Below, piece after piece: positions 25,115 to 31,909 of a stretch of DNA of 64,000 nt. Origin of the DNA: Acidobacteriaceae bacterium KBS 83 (GTDB taxonomy: Bacteria; Acidobacteriota; Terriglobia; Terriglobales; Acidobacteriaceae); contig KB906733.1 in assembly GCA_000381585.1 (NCBI GenBank), forward strand, positions 945,378-1,009,377. The letters run 5' to 3'. The notes beneath the pieces were generated by a model. It was not told where the DNA came from. It made no database searches and saw only the letters and a list, made by a program, of their open reading frames with translations. The translations under genes and the position numbers were made by a program. Each line of letters begins with the position of its first letter. Position 1 is the stretch's first letter.

Positions 25115-26443
25115 TTATTGGAGCGCGTAGAGGCTGCCGTCGGCGCTTCCGACATAAACCACGTTGCCGGAAATAACGGGCGAAGACAGGATCGTCCCGA
25201 CAGCGTGCATCTTGCCGATGCCAACGAGCATGTCGTCGTAGAAATTTGAAACAAAGGCGGCCTCGTAGTTAGGTTTGCCGTCGCTCTTCGAGAGCGCGGC
25301 GAGATTCCGGCGCGAGCCTTCTGTTTGGAACACCCAGGCGGATTTCCTGGTCATCAGATCGATGGCGACCAATTTGCCATCCTGTCCAGCTACATAGAGC
25401 GTGTTGCCTGCGATCGAGGGGGAGCTGAAGATCGGCCACTGGTAATTGAGAGTATCGATGGGCGCGCCGGTCTGCGCGTCCACCACGTGCAGAAGCGCCG
25501 TGTCGGACGTAGCGAAGTAGACTTTGCCCTCATGCACGACAGGTGAGGTGATAACCCAGGATCCCTTGTTGGCAAAGACCCATCGTTGCTTTCCCGATGC
25601 AGCGTCCAGCGCGTAGAAGTTGGAATCGCGGCAACCGAAGTAGACGACGCCGCTCGCCACAGTAGCCGAAGACTGGATGCCGACCTGATTGTGAATGTCG
25701 GGGTCCTCTCCGGTTTTGAAGCGCCACACCTGCTTTCCAGTGGAGGCGTCCAGTGCATAGAAATGACTGTCCCAACTCCCTACGTAAAGTTTGCCATCGA
25801 CGATGGCGGGCGACGCGTGCACGACGTCACCAGTCTGAAACTTCCACTTGAGCGAGCCACTGGCGGCATCGAGGGCATAGATATTGCCGTCACCGCTGCC
25901 GAAGTACACGGCGCCACTCCAAAACGAGGGCGAGGAGAGATAAACGTCGAAAGGGTCGGGCATCGTTTCGCCTGTGGGAAGCGAACCATGCAGATGAGTT
26001 GCCGCATAGCGGCGCTCGCCTGCATTACGGAATTTCCATCGCAGTTTTCCAGTGACAGCATCCACAGCGTAGAAGTTGCCGTCGTAGCTGCTGAAATAGA
26101 CCAGGCTATTGGCGACAGCCGGTGACGAAGCGACGCGGGCTGTGGTGGAGAAATTCCACTTTTCAGAGCCTGTCTGCTGGTCAATCGCGTAGAGCTTCCC
26201 GTCATTACTGCCCACGTAGACGATGCCGCCGACGATGGCGGGCGAAGAGACGACTTCCCCTTGCGTGTGGAAAGCCCATTTGACGCCATTCAGTCTCGGC
26301 ACTCCGGCAGCGGCGTAGACGCCGGAGTGAGTAAGATCGTTGCGGAACATAGGCGTGTCCTGCGCAAAGGCGAATGAGCAGGAAAGAAAAATCGGCAAGA
26401 GAGAACGAAGCAGCTTTCGCACGTGCGACCCGTCTGGTTTCAT
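25115..26443 (-). CDS. Secreted PQQ-repeat (BamB/quinoprotein-like) beta-propeller protein
   Basis: 442 residues: a signal peptide (KLLRSLLPIFLSCSFAFAQ) and at least seven PQQ-type blades with the repeat W-x-F-x-T-G, S-S-P-A-I-V-x-G-x-V-Y-V-G-S-x-D-G-x-x-Y-A-L-D-A. These are the blades of BamB and quinoprotein dehydrogenases. No haem-binding CxxCH and no clear PQQ-ligand Asp/Glu pair were seen, so it is more likely a structural or binding propeller than an alcohol dehydrogenase. Start ATG 26443 is chosen by the signal peptide, with a weak SD. Confidence 0.8.
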   Translation of the reverse strand: MKPDGSHVRKLLRSLLPIFLSCSFAFAQDTPMFRNDLTHSGVYAAAGVPRLNGVKWAFHTQGEVVSSPAIVGGIVYVGSNDGKLYAIDQQTGSEKWNFSTTARVASSPAVANSLVYFSSYDGNFYAVDAVTGKLRWKFRNAGERRYAATHLHGSLPTGETMPDPFDVYLSSPSFWSGAVYFGSGDGNIYALDAASGSLKWKFQTGDVVHASPAIVDGKLYVGSWDSHFYALDASTGKQVWRFKTGEDPDIHNQVGIQSSATVASGVVYFGCRDSNFYALDAASGKQRWVFANKGSWVITSPVVHEGKVYFATSDTALLHVVDAQTGAPIDTLNYQWPIFSSPSIAGNTLYVAGQDGKLVAIDLMTRKSAWVFQTEGSRRNLAALSKSDGKPNYEAAFVSNFYDDMLVGIGKMHAVGTILSSPVISGNVVYVGSADGSLYALQ

Positions 26444-26573
26444 CGCAGAGCAATGAAATCCAATGAAGTGAAGGCTGAGTGTAAAGGCAGTCGCGTGATT
26501 ATACGAGGTGATTGGGATGAACTGACGGGGGTGGGTGATGGGTGCGGATTGTTGACCGCTACTCCCGAGCGAC

Positions 26574-26640
26574 GGACAAAGTCCGGCATCCACAGCAACG
26601 CGCGGCGCTTATCACTCTCTGGCAGGCCGGCGACCAGGGT
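26574..26640 (-). pseudogene. Remnant of a polyprenyl diphosphate synthase 3' end
   Basis: About 67 bases match the last part of the polyprenyl synthase gene at 28446-28510, in the same (reverse) orientation. The first 25 bases are identical and most later differences fall at third codon positions. Translated, it reads LVAGLPESDKRRALLWMPDFV against LVADLPESDERRALLWMPDFV in the intact gene. The frame then runs on into unrelated residues without the original stop. No other part of the gene is visible nearby, so this is a relic left in the intergenic region before the second dehydrogenase. Confidence 0.7.
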
Positions 26641-26666
26641 CGGGCGGTCAAAACTGGTTGAATCGA

Positions 26667-26695
26667 TTGCCGTGACGAAGCATCTTTTCTGTAAA
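26667..26695 (+). promoter_or_regulatory. Candidate sigma-70-like promoter of the second dehydrogenase
   Basis: TTGCCG (26667-26672), a 17-base spacer, then TGTAAA (26690-26695). The -10 is poor but overlaps the degenerate operator box at 26687-26702, which would suit repression. Assignment is tentative. Confidence 0.35.
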
Positions 26696-26702
26696 CGCCG
26701 AA
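26687..26702. promoter_or_regulatory. Degenerate operator box before the second dehydrogenase gene
   Basis: TTCTGTAAACGCCGAA matches box 1 of the first copy at 12 of 16 positions and lies 19 bases before the intact box, against 20 at the first copy. It looks like a decayed version of box 1. Confidence 0.45.
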
Positions 26703-26705
26703 TAA

Positions 26706-26721
26706 TTCGACGTACATCGAA
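26706..26721. promoter_or_regulatory. Operator box (TTCGA-N6-TCGAA) before the second dehydrogenase gene
   Basis: TTCGACGTACATCGAA, a perfect five-base inverted repeat and the counterpart of box 2 of the first copy (TTCGACAGACATCGAA). Both end 13 bases before the ATG. It is presumably bound by the same regulator. Confidence 0.65.
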
Positions 26722-26734
26722 ATGAGGTTGCGAG

Positions 26735-27484
26735 ATGGCAAAGCTGACGGGGAAAGTGGCTGTGGTGACTGGGGCATCGAAGGGGATCGGCGCCGGGATC
26801 GCGAAGGAGCTTGCGGCACAGGGTGCATCCGTGGTGGTGAACTACGCCTCGAGCAAAGAGGGCGCGGAGAAGGTGGTCGCCGAGATCACGAAAGCGGGTG
26901 GCAAGGCCATTGCAGTGGGCGGCAGCGTGGCCAAGGCTGGCGATATTGAGAAGTTATTCGCCGAAACTAAGAAGGCGTACGGCAAAGTGGACATCCTGGT
27001 GAACAACGCGGGCGTGTACGCATTTGCGCCGCTCGAGGCGATCACGGAAGAGGAGATCGACCGCATCTTCGACACCAATGTCAAAGGATTGCTGCTGGCA
27101 ACCAAGGCCGGCGTGGCGCTCTTTCCGCCGGAGGGCGGGAGCGTGATCAACATTGGATCGGTCGCGAGCGAGCAGACGCCTCCGATGTCGGGCGTGTACA
27201 GCGGCACCAAGGGCGCGGTGGATGCGATCACCCGTGTCTTCGCAAAGGAGTTGGGACCAAAGAAGATCCGCGTGAATGCGGTGAACCCCGGGCCGGTAGT
27301 GACGGAAGGCTTCAAGAGCTCGGGCGTTGAGGGCAGCGACTTCGAGAAAAGCATGCTTCAGGGCACGCCGCTTGGGCGACTCGGACAGCCGGACGATGTC
27401 GCGACGGTGGTGGCGTTCCTGGCATCGGACGACGCGCGCTGGGTTACTGGATCGTTGCTGCAGGCCGCGGGCGGCTTGCGCTAA
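26735..27484 (+). CDS. Short-chain dehydrogenase/reductase (second of two near-identical copies)
   Basis: 249 residues, about 90% identical to the protein at 22619-23368, with the same TGASKGIG, NNAG and VYSGTK active-site motifs. Differences cluster around the substrate-side segment after the catalytic serine (SVASEQTPPMSGVYSG versus SVVSDSTPVASAVYTG) and near the C terminus. This could reflect a change in substrate preference. The shared operator box and terminator show that the duplicated unit included its control signals. No ArsR gene accompanies this copy, so the regulator at 22212 may act on both. Confidence 0.88.
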   Translation: MAKLTGKVAVVTGASKGIGAGIAKELAAQGASVVVNYASSKEGAEKVVAEITKAGGKAIAVGGSVAKAGDIEKLFAETKKAYGKVDILVNNAGVYAFAPLEAITEEEIDRIFDTNVKGLLLATKAGVALFPPEGGSVINIGSVASEQTPPMSGVYSGTKGAVDAITRVFAKELGPKKIRVNAVNPGPVVTEGFKSSGVEGSDFEKSMLQGTPLGRLGQPDDVATVVAFLASDDARWVTGSLLQAAGGLR

Positions 27485-27505
27485 GCGACATTTTTCTTTC
27501 GGCTC

Positions 27506-27549
27506 AACGGCCGGGCGTTCTTGCAATCACGGAGCGCGCGGCCGTTTTA
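27506..27549 (+). terminator. Rho-independent terminator after the second dehydrogenase
   Basis: Stem AACGGCCGGGCG/CGCGCGGCCGTT (one mismatch) with a 17-base loop, then TTTATT. It is homologous to the terminator of the first copy but with a looser loop. Confidence 0.75.
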
Positions 27550-27563
27550 TTCTTGCAGCCGAT

Positions 27564-28040
27564 ATGTCTTTAGCAATTCGAGCAGCAGGAGAGCACGACG
27601 TCGCCGGCATGGCGGCACTGCGAGCGCAGACACGGGGAACAGAACCTTACTGGACAGCGCGCATTGGCGGCTATCTCAACGGTGAGCATTCCCCACAGCA
27701 GGCGTTGGCGGAACGCGTGGCGTTTGTTGCGCACGATGGGGACGGGGTGGTCGGTCTCGTCGCGGGCCATCGCACGAAGCGCTTTGGTTGCGACGGCGAA
27801 TTGGAGTGGATCGACGTCGCGAAAGAATGCCGCGGGCAGGGAATCGCCGACGGGCTGATGACTGCGATGATCCAGTGGTTTGTGGAACAAGGAGCGCTGC
27901 GGGTATGCGTGAACGTCGCACCCGAGAATATTCAGGCCTGTCGCCTTTATGCCAGATATGGTGCGGTGCTGCTCAATCCGCAGTGGATGATCTGGAAGGA
28001 CGTAAGCCGTTCCTTAAATAAGCTCGCGGACGGTACTTAG
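27564..28040 (+). CDS. GNAT-family N-acetyltransferase
   Basis: A 158-residue protein with the GNAT fold: LAIRAAGEHDVAGMAALRAQ opening, VAFVAHDGDGVVGLVAGH (beta 2-4), the acetyl-CoA motif A VAKECRGQGIADGLMTAMI (the R/Q-x-x-G-x-G/A loop is CRGQGIA), and ENIQACRLYARYGA near the end. The substrate is unknown. The start ATG 27564 is chosen because the GNAT fold begins there. The frame is open far upstream, but those codons shadow the dehydrogenase gene. Confidence 0.85.
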   Translation: MSLAIRAAGEHDVAGMAALRAQTRGTEPYWTARIGGYLNGEHSPQQALAERVAFVAHDGDGVVGLVAGHRTKRFGCDGELEWIDVAKECRGQGIADGLMTAMIQWFVEQGALRVCVNVAPENIQACRLYARYGAVLLNPQWMIWKDVSRSLNKLADGT

Positions 28041-28195
28041 CCGCCGACTTGCTTGTCACGCATCCAGGCGCAGCAGGCGCTCGCCGTCCGGGTGTTCGTT
28101 GCTCTGGATGATTCGAGGGTCACGGGATTTGTCCGGACCATCGAGTCCAGACCATCCAGTTCCATCGTGCCCGGGATAGACCGATAATTAGGAAT

Positions 28196-28411
28196 ATGGG
28201 ACGGCTGCTGATCTATCTGGGAATATTGTTCATTGTCGCCGGCCTCGTGACCATCGCCCTGGGCCGCATGGGAGTTCCACTGGGACATCTCCCCGGTGAC
28301 ATCACGTACCGCGGCAAGAACGTCTCCGTGTTCGCACCGATCGGGACATCTATTCTGCTCAGCGTTCTGCTCTCGCTTCTGCTGTATGTGATCGCGCGCC
28401 TGCTGCGCTGA
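28196..28411 (+). CDS. DUF2905 small membrane protein (71 aa)
   Basis: Seventy-one residues with two membrane helices (about 4-24 and 48-69) separated by the family's conserved GRMGVPLGHLPGDI and YRGKNVSVFAPI. This pattern defines DUF2905, small inner-membrane proteins of unknown function found across many phyla. AGGA lies just before the ATG at 28196. It is convergent with the polyprenyl synthase gene, 16 bases apart. Confidence 0.85.
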   Translation: MGRLLIYLGILFIVAGLVTIALGRMGVPLGHLPGDITYRGKNVSVFAPIGTSILLSVLLSLLLYVIARLLR

Positions 28412-28427
28412 AGTGCTAGTGGCAGCA

Positions 28428-29417
28428 CTATTTATCCCGCGCAACGACAAAGTCCGGCATCCACAGCAACGCCCGGCGTTCGTCGCTCTCCGGCAGGTCG
28501 GCGACCAGGGCGCGGGCCAGATCGGCGTAGTGGTAGGCGGCGGCGAGTGCGTACTCGACCGACTGGTGCCGTTCGAGGATCGCCAGAATCTCCGGGTGCG
28601 AGACACGCTCGAAGGATTGGTCGGCGAGCACCTGGTCGATAGCGGCGCGTTCGGCCGGGGTGCCGTGCTGGTAGGCGTGGATGACCGGCAAGGTCGCCTT
28701 GCCCTCGCGCAGATCACTTGCGACGGGCTTTCCCAAAGTCTCTTCGTTGGCAGTAAGGTCCAGCACATCATCGACGATCTGGAAGGCGACGCCGAGATTG
28801 CGGCCGTACTCGCCGAGCTGTTCTTCGAGCGCTTCTGCGACTTCGGCAAGCACCGCGCCGAGCCGCATGGAGACCCGGAAGAGGCAGGCTGTCTTGCGAT
28901 AGATGAGATCGTAGTACTCGCCTTCGGAGACCAGACGGCCCAGGGTTTCAGTCTGCAGCAGCTCGCCTTCAACCATCTGCTGGGTGAGGCCGATGAGCAG
29001 GTCGAGCACTTTGAAGTTGCGTTCATCGAGCGCTATCCGAAAGGCCTGCATGTAGAGCCAGTCACCGGCGAGCACACAGCGGGAGTTGCCCCAGGTAGTA
29101 TTGGCGGAGGGCCGGCCGCGCCGGGTGTCGGCCGCGTCGATGATGTCGTCGTGCACCAGTGTGGCGGTATGGACCATCTCCACCACGGCCCCCAGCCGGA
29201 CGCTGCCGCGGCCTCTATAGCCGAGCGCACGAGCCGCCAGCAGCAGCAGCGTAGGCCGGATGCGTTTACCGCCGCCCTCGCGCAGATAGCCTGCAATTTC
29301 GGTGATGGCCTGGACGGAAGAGTCCGAATCGCGCGCGAGCTCCCGCTCTACAGCGCGGAGGTCATCCCGCAGCAGCTCGAACACCTCTTTCGCTGTACCT
29401 ACCGCCTGTGTGCTCAC
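28428..29417 (-). CDS. ispB: Polyprenyl (all-trans) diphosphate synthase
   Basis: A 329-residue class I trans-prenyltransferase extending allylic diphosphates with IPP to make the long chain for menaquinone. The first Asp-rich motif is LVHDDIIDAADTRRG and the second FQIVDDVLD, with GGGKRIRPTLLLL binding IPP. Small residues before the first motif suit a long (C35-C45) product. It supplies the chain used by the MqnP-like enzyme at 1779-2642 and depends on the MEP pathway (dxr here). ispB is used by homology, and heptaprenyl or octaprenyl specificity is not resolved. A fragment of its 3' end is duplicated at 26574-26640. Confidence 0.9.
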   Translation of the reverse strand: MSTQAVGTAKEVFELLRDDLRAVERELARDSDSSVQAITEIAGYLREGGGKRIRPTLLLLAARALGYRGRGSVRLGAVVEMVHTATLVHDDIIDAADTRRGRPSANTTWGNSRCVLAGDWLYMQAFRIALDERNFKVLDLLIGLTQQMVEGELLQTETLGRLVSEGEYYDLIYRKTACLFRVSMRLGAVLAEVAEALEEQLGEYGRNLGVAFQIVDDVLDLTANEETLGKPVASDLREGKATLPVIHAYQHGTPAERAAIDQVLADQSFERVSHPEILAILERHQSVEYALAAAYHYADLARALVADLPESDERRALLWMPDFVVARDK

Positions 29418-29489
29418 GTAGCCGGGGACTCCCTATGAAAGTAGTGTATCTGGTTAAGTGCAAGAAGCCCCAGTTATGCGACAAAAGCG

Positions 29490-29993
29490 TCAGTTCGAGC
29501 GGTAGTTGGTGAACTGCAGGTCGAGGCCGAAGTCATGGCCACGGAGCAGGGCAATGGCCTCCTGGAGGGTGTCACGGTCCTTGCCGCTGATGCGTACCGT
29601 TTCCCCCTGAATGGATGCCTGGACCTTCTTCTTCGAGTCCTTGATGAGCTTGACGATTTCCTTGGCCTTCTCGCCGGGAATGCCCTGCTGCAGCGTGACC
29701 TTCTGGCGGACGCTCTTGCCCATGGCCGGCTCCAGCTTCTCGTACTTGAGCGACTTGAGGGAGACACCGCGCTTGACAAGCTTGTGCGACAAAATTTCCT
29801 TCACGGCCTCGAGCTTGTACTCGTCCGCGGAGGCGAGCTGGATGACCTTGTCCTGGTCCTCCAGCTTGATCTCGGAATTTGAGTCCTTGAGATCAAACCG
29901 CGCGCGGACTTCCTTGATGGCCTGATCGATGGCGTTGCGCACCTCCTGGATCTCCACTTTGCTGACCACGTCAAATGAATTGTCTGCTGCCAT
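29490..29993 (-). CDS. yajQ: YajQ-family nucleotide-binding protein
   Basis: A 167-residue member of the DUF520/YajQ family. The signature MAADNSFDVVSKVEIQEVRN opens the protein, followed by two ferredoxin-like halves (RFDLKDSNSEIKLEDQDKVI; SLKYEKLEPAMGKSVRQKV; VQASIQGETVRISGKDRDTLQ). In Xanthomonas a homologue binds cyclic di-GMP and a LysR regulator; elsewhere the role is unknown. The gene starts 136 bases after the membrane-protein gene at 30130 and probably has its own promoter. Confidence 0.92.
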   Translation of the reverse strand: MAADNSFDVVSKVEIQEVRNAIDQAIKEVRARFDLKDSNSEIKLEDQDKVIQLASADEYKLEAVKEILSHKLVKRGVSLKSLKYEKLEPAMGKSVRQKVTLQQGIPGEKAKEIVKLIKDSKKKVQASIQGETVRISGKDRDTLQEAIALLRGHDFGLDLQFTNYRSN

Positions 29994-30129
29994 ATGTGTT
30001 TTCCTTTCTTATCTGGATGCGTGTCTCCTGGCGCTCGGCTCAGTCTCCAAAACAAAACGCAACTGTGGGACGCCATAGTACGCCCTTCAGAATTTCATGG
30101 GGAATGGTTCGCTATGCAAGCCGCCGCGT

Positions 30130-30393
30130 CTATGCAGCCCTTCCGTAATTCTTGCGCAGGATCGCCGCAAGGATGAGCAAGAAGGCAAGCAGCCGAACGA
30201 GGTAAATGTAGGGGCTGCCTTCGTTGGGTTTATTGAGCAGGAGCACGGCGCAGCGGTTGAGTCCTTCGACCACGAATGCCAGGCCAAATGCCAGGAAGAG
30301 CGAGTCGCGGGTCTTCTTCCAGAACTTCAGAAAGAAAACGCCCGCGGTCAACGATGATGTTGCGATGACGCCGAGCAGGAAGGCTTCGAACAT
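30130..30393 (-). CDS. Small membrane protein, DUF5985-like (87 aa)
   Basis: Eighty-seven residues, three hydrophobic segments, with FFLKFWKKTRDSLFLAFGLAF in the first loop and a basic end (RKNYGRAA). ATG 30393 has GGAAGGAG upstream and lies four bases after the stop of the preceding gene. Pattern and pairing resemble DUF5985 proteins, which occur as adjacent small membrane partners in Acidobacteria and Proteobacteria. The family name is given from memory and is tentative. Last gene of the metG run. Confidence 0.65.
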   Translation of the reverse strand: MFEAFLLGVIATSSLTAGVFFLKFWKKTRDSLFLAFGLAFVVEGLNRCAVLLLNKPNEGSPYIYLVRLLAFLLILAAILRKNYGRAA

Positions 30394-30397
30394 GGGC

Positions 30398-30661
30398 TCA
30401 CTCTCCTTCCCAGATAAGACCATAGAGCAGAAGAAGCATCGCTACGGCGGCGGTGGTCAGGCGCAGGGGATACAGGTCAACCTGGGTGGGGAACACAACG
30501 AGATCGAGAAACACGAGGAAGTTCGAGATCGCAAGACCAAAGAAGCAGAGACTGCTCCAGAGCAGCAGTTTGTGCCTGCCGCTGAGGTAACCGCGCAGCA
30601 ACAGAATGGCACAGGCAAGGGCCACCAGGGTGCCGAGAATGTAGACTGCACCCGCTATCAT
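30398..30661 (-). CDS. Small membrane protein, DUF5985-like (87 aa)
   Basis: Eighty-seven residues with three hydrophobic segments (IAGAVYILGTLVALACAILL; LLWSSLCFFGLAISNFLVFL; LTTAAVAMLLLLYGLI). Its ATG overlaps the stop of the HTH gene upstream by four bases, and its stop is four bases before the next gene, so the three are translationally linked. Function unknown; probably forms a membrane pair with the following protein, as the two are the same length and layout. Confidence 0.65.
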   Translation of the reverse strand: MIAGAVYILGTLVALACAILLLRGYLSGRHKLLLWSSLCFFGLAISNFLVFLDLVVFPTQVDLYPLRLTTAAVAMLLLLYGLIWEGE

Positions 30662-31047
30662 TGTTTGTCCTTCTTAATGCGGAATGCACGCGCGAAATCG
30701 AGCACGCCGGCAGAGGCCTTGGAGTGAATCAGCGAAGAGATGCGGATCACTTCCTTGCGGTAGACCGCGTCGACACTTTGCATGAGACTGTTCTTCTCTG
30801 CATCATCGGGACTGTAGCCATATTCGCCGGGCTTGTCTGGACTGACCGCGATGAGTTTGCGCTGCACCAAGCTATCCAGGATCTTTGATGCGACTTCGCT
30901 ATGCACATAGAGCGAGCGGGCCATCTCGTCTGCAGTCCGCGCCTTTGGCTGGCTGTTGAACAGCAGCAGTAGCGCCTCCAGGTGGGGCACACTGTCGATC
31001 TGCTCGAGGATGAACCGATCGACCTGTAGCCTTCGCGTGCCCTCCAT
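30658..31047 (-). CDS. Winged-helix DNA-binding-like protein of unknown target
   Basis: A 129-residue protein. Residues 15-75 (PHLEALLLLFNSQPKARTAD, EMARSLYVHSEVASKILDSLVQRKLI) have the helix pattern of a winged helix-turn-helix. The C-terminal half is helical and charged and ends with basic residues (FRIKKDKQ). It may be a local regulator for the two membrane proteins with which it overlaps. It starts 15 bases after tatD ends, so it may be read from the metG promoter. No named family was recognised. Confidence 0.6.
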   Translation of the reverse strand: MEGTRRLQVDRFILEQIDSVPHLEALLLLFNSQPKARTADEMARSLYVHSEVASKILDSLVQRKLIAVSPDKPGEYGYSPDDAEKNSLMQSVDAVYRKEVIRISSLIHSKASAGVLDFARAFRIKKDKQ

Positions 31048-31062
31048 CCGTGCTCCGTTATA

Positions 31063-31905
31063 TTAGCTGGCGATCCGCATCAGCGTCTCAAAGTTTCGCG
31101 TGGTGACGGCGGCAAGCTCTTCAACCCCCACTCCGGCCAGTTCGGCGAGCTTTGCTGCTGTCACGGTTACGTATGCGGGTTCGTTGCGCTGGCCGCGACG
31201 AGGCACCGGCGACAGAAAGGGAGCGTCAGTTTCGACCAGCATGGACGCGAGCGGCAGGGCCTGCGCGGCGTCGCGGATAGCTTGCGCCTTGGGGAAGGTG
31301 ATATTGCCGGCAAAGGAGATGAGAAAACCGAAGTCAATGGCGCGCTTTGCGTGCTCGACGGTGCCGGCGAAGCAGTGCAGGATCCCGCCAAGCCCGGTCT
31401 GTCGCCAGTGGCGGTCGAGCAGGTCGAGTGTGTCGTCCCATGCGGCAGTATCGCCGGTCCCGGCGCGCTCTGCGGCGCGGCAGTGGATCACGATGGGCAG
31501 GCAGTGGCCGGCGGCGAGCTCCATCTGCTCGATGAAGGCTTCCTGCTGCACGGCGCGGGGCGCAGTGTCCAAGTAATAGTCGAGGCCGATCTCGCCGCAG
31601 GCAATGACTTCGGGCGCGGCGAGGAGCCTGTTCAGCTTGTCGAGCGCAGCATCATTGAGTGAGGCGGCCTCGTCCGGATGAACGCCTGCAGTTGCGTAGA
31701 GGCGCGGTACATCGGTGCGGCCTGCGTATTCGCGGCACAGGTCAAGTGCGCGGTGCATCGTCTCCGGCCCGTCGCCGATGCCGATCGAGAGCACCGTGGC
31801 CACGCCTGCCTCGAGCGCCGCTTTGAGCATGGCTTCGCGGTCAGCGTCATATCGCGGGCTGTCGAGGTGCGCATGTGAGTCGGTGAGGCCCGGAGACGAC
31901 GGCAT
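31063..31905 (-). CDS. tatD: TatD-family metal-dependent hydrolase/DNase
   Basis: A 280-residue TIM-barrel hydrolase with DSHAHLD near the N terminus, CGEIGLDYY, VIHCRAAE, LHCFAG and VETDAPFLSP: all metal-ligand motifs of TatD/YcfH are present. Members have 3'-5' DNase and D-aminoacyl-tRNA deacylase-like activities reported. The gene sits four bases behind metG, a conserved bacterial pairing (metG-ycfH), so it is clearly co-transcribed. Confidence 0.92.
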   Translation of the reverse strand: MPSSPGLTDSHAHLDSPRYDADREAMLKAALEAGVATVLSIGIGDGPETMHRALDLCREYAGRTDVPRLYATAGVHPDEAASLNDAALDKLNRLLAAPEVIACGEIGLDYYLDTAPRAVQQEAFIEQMELAAGHCLPIVIHCRAAERAGTGDTAAWDDTLDLLDRHWRQTGLGGILHCFAGTVEHAKRAIDFGFLISFAGNITFPKAQAIRDAAQALPLASMLVETDAPFLSPVPRRGQRNEPAYVTVTAAKLAELAGVGVEELAAVTTRNFETLMRIAS

Positions 31906-31909
31906 GGTT

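Noticed and set aside
24900-25130. 76-codon forward frame in the aspS/PQQ-repeat intergenic region
   Set aside because: No SD, no family resemblance, Arg/Cys/Trp-rich as random frames in this DNA are.
28413-29438. 341-codon forward frame opposite the polyprenyl synthase gene, and 329 codons in another reverse frame
   Set aside because: Both are shadows; only the frame with the two Asp-rich motifs is meaningful.
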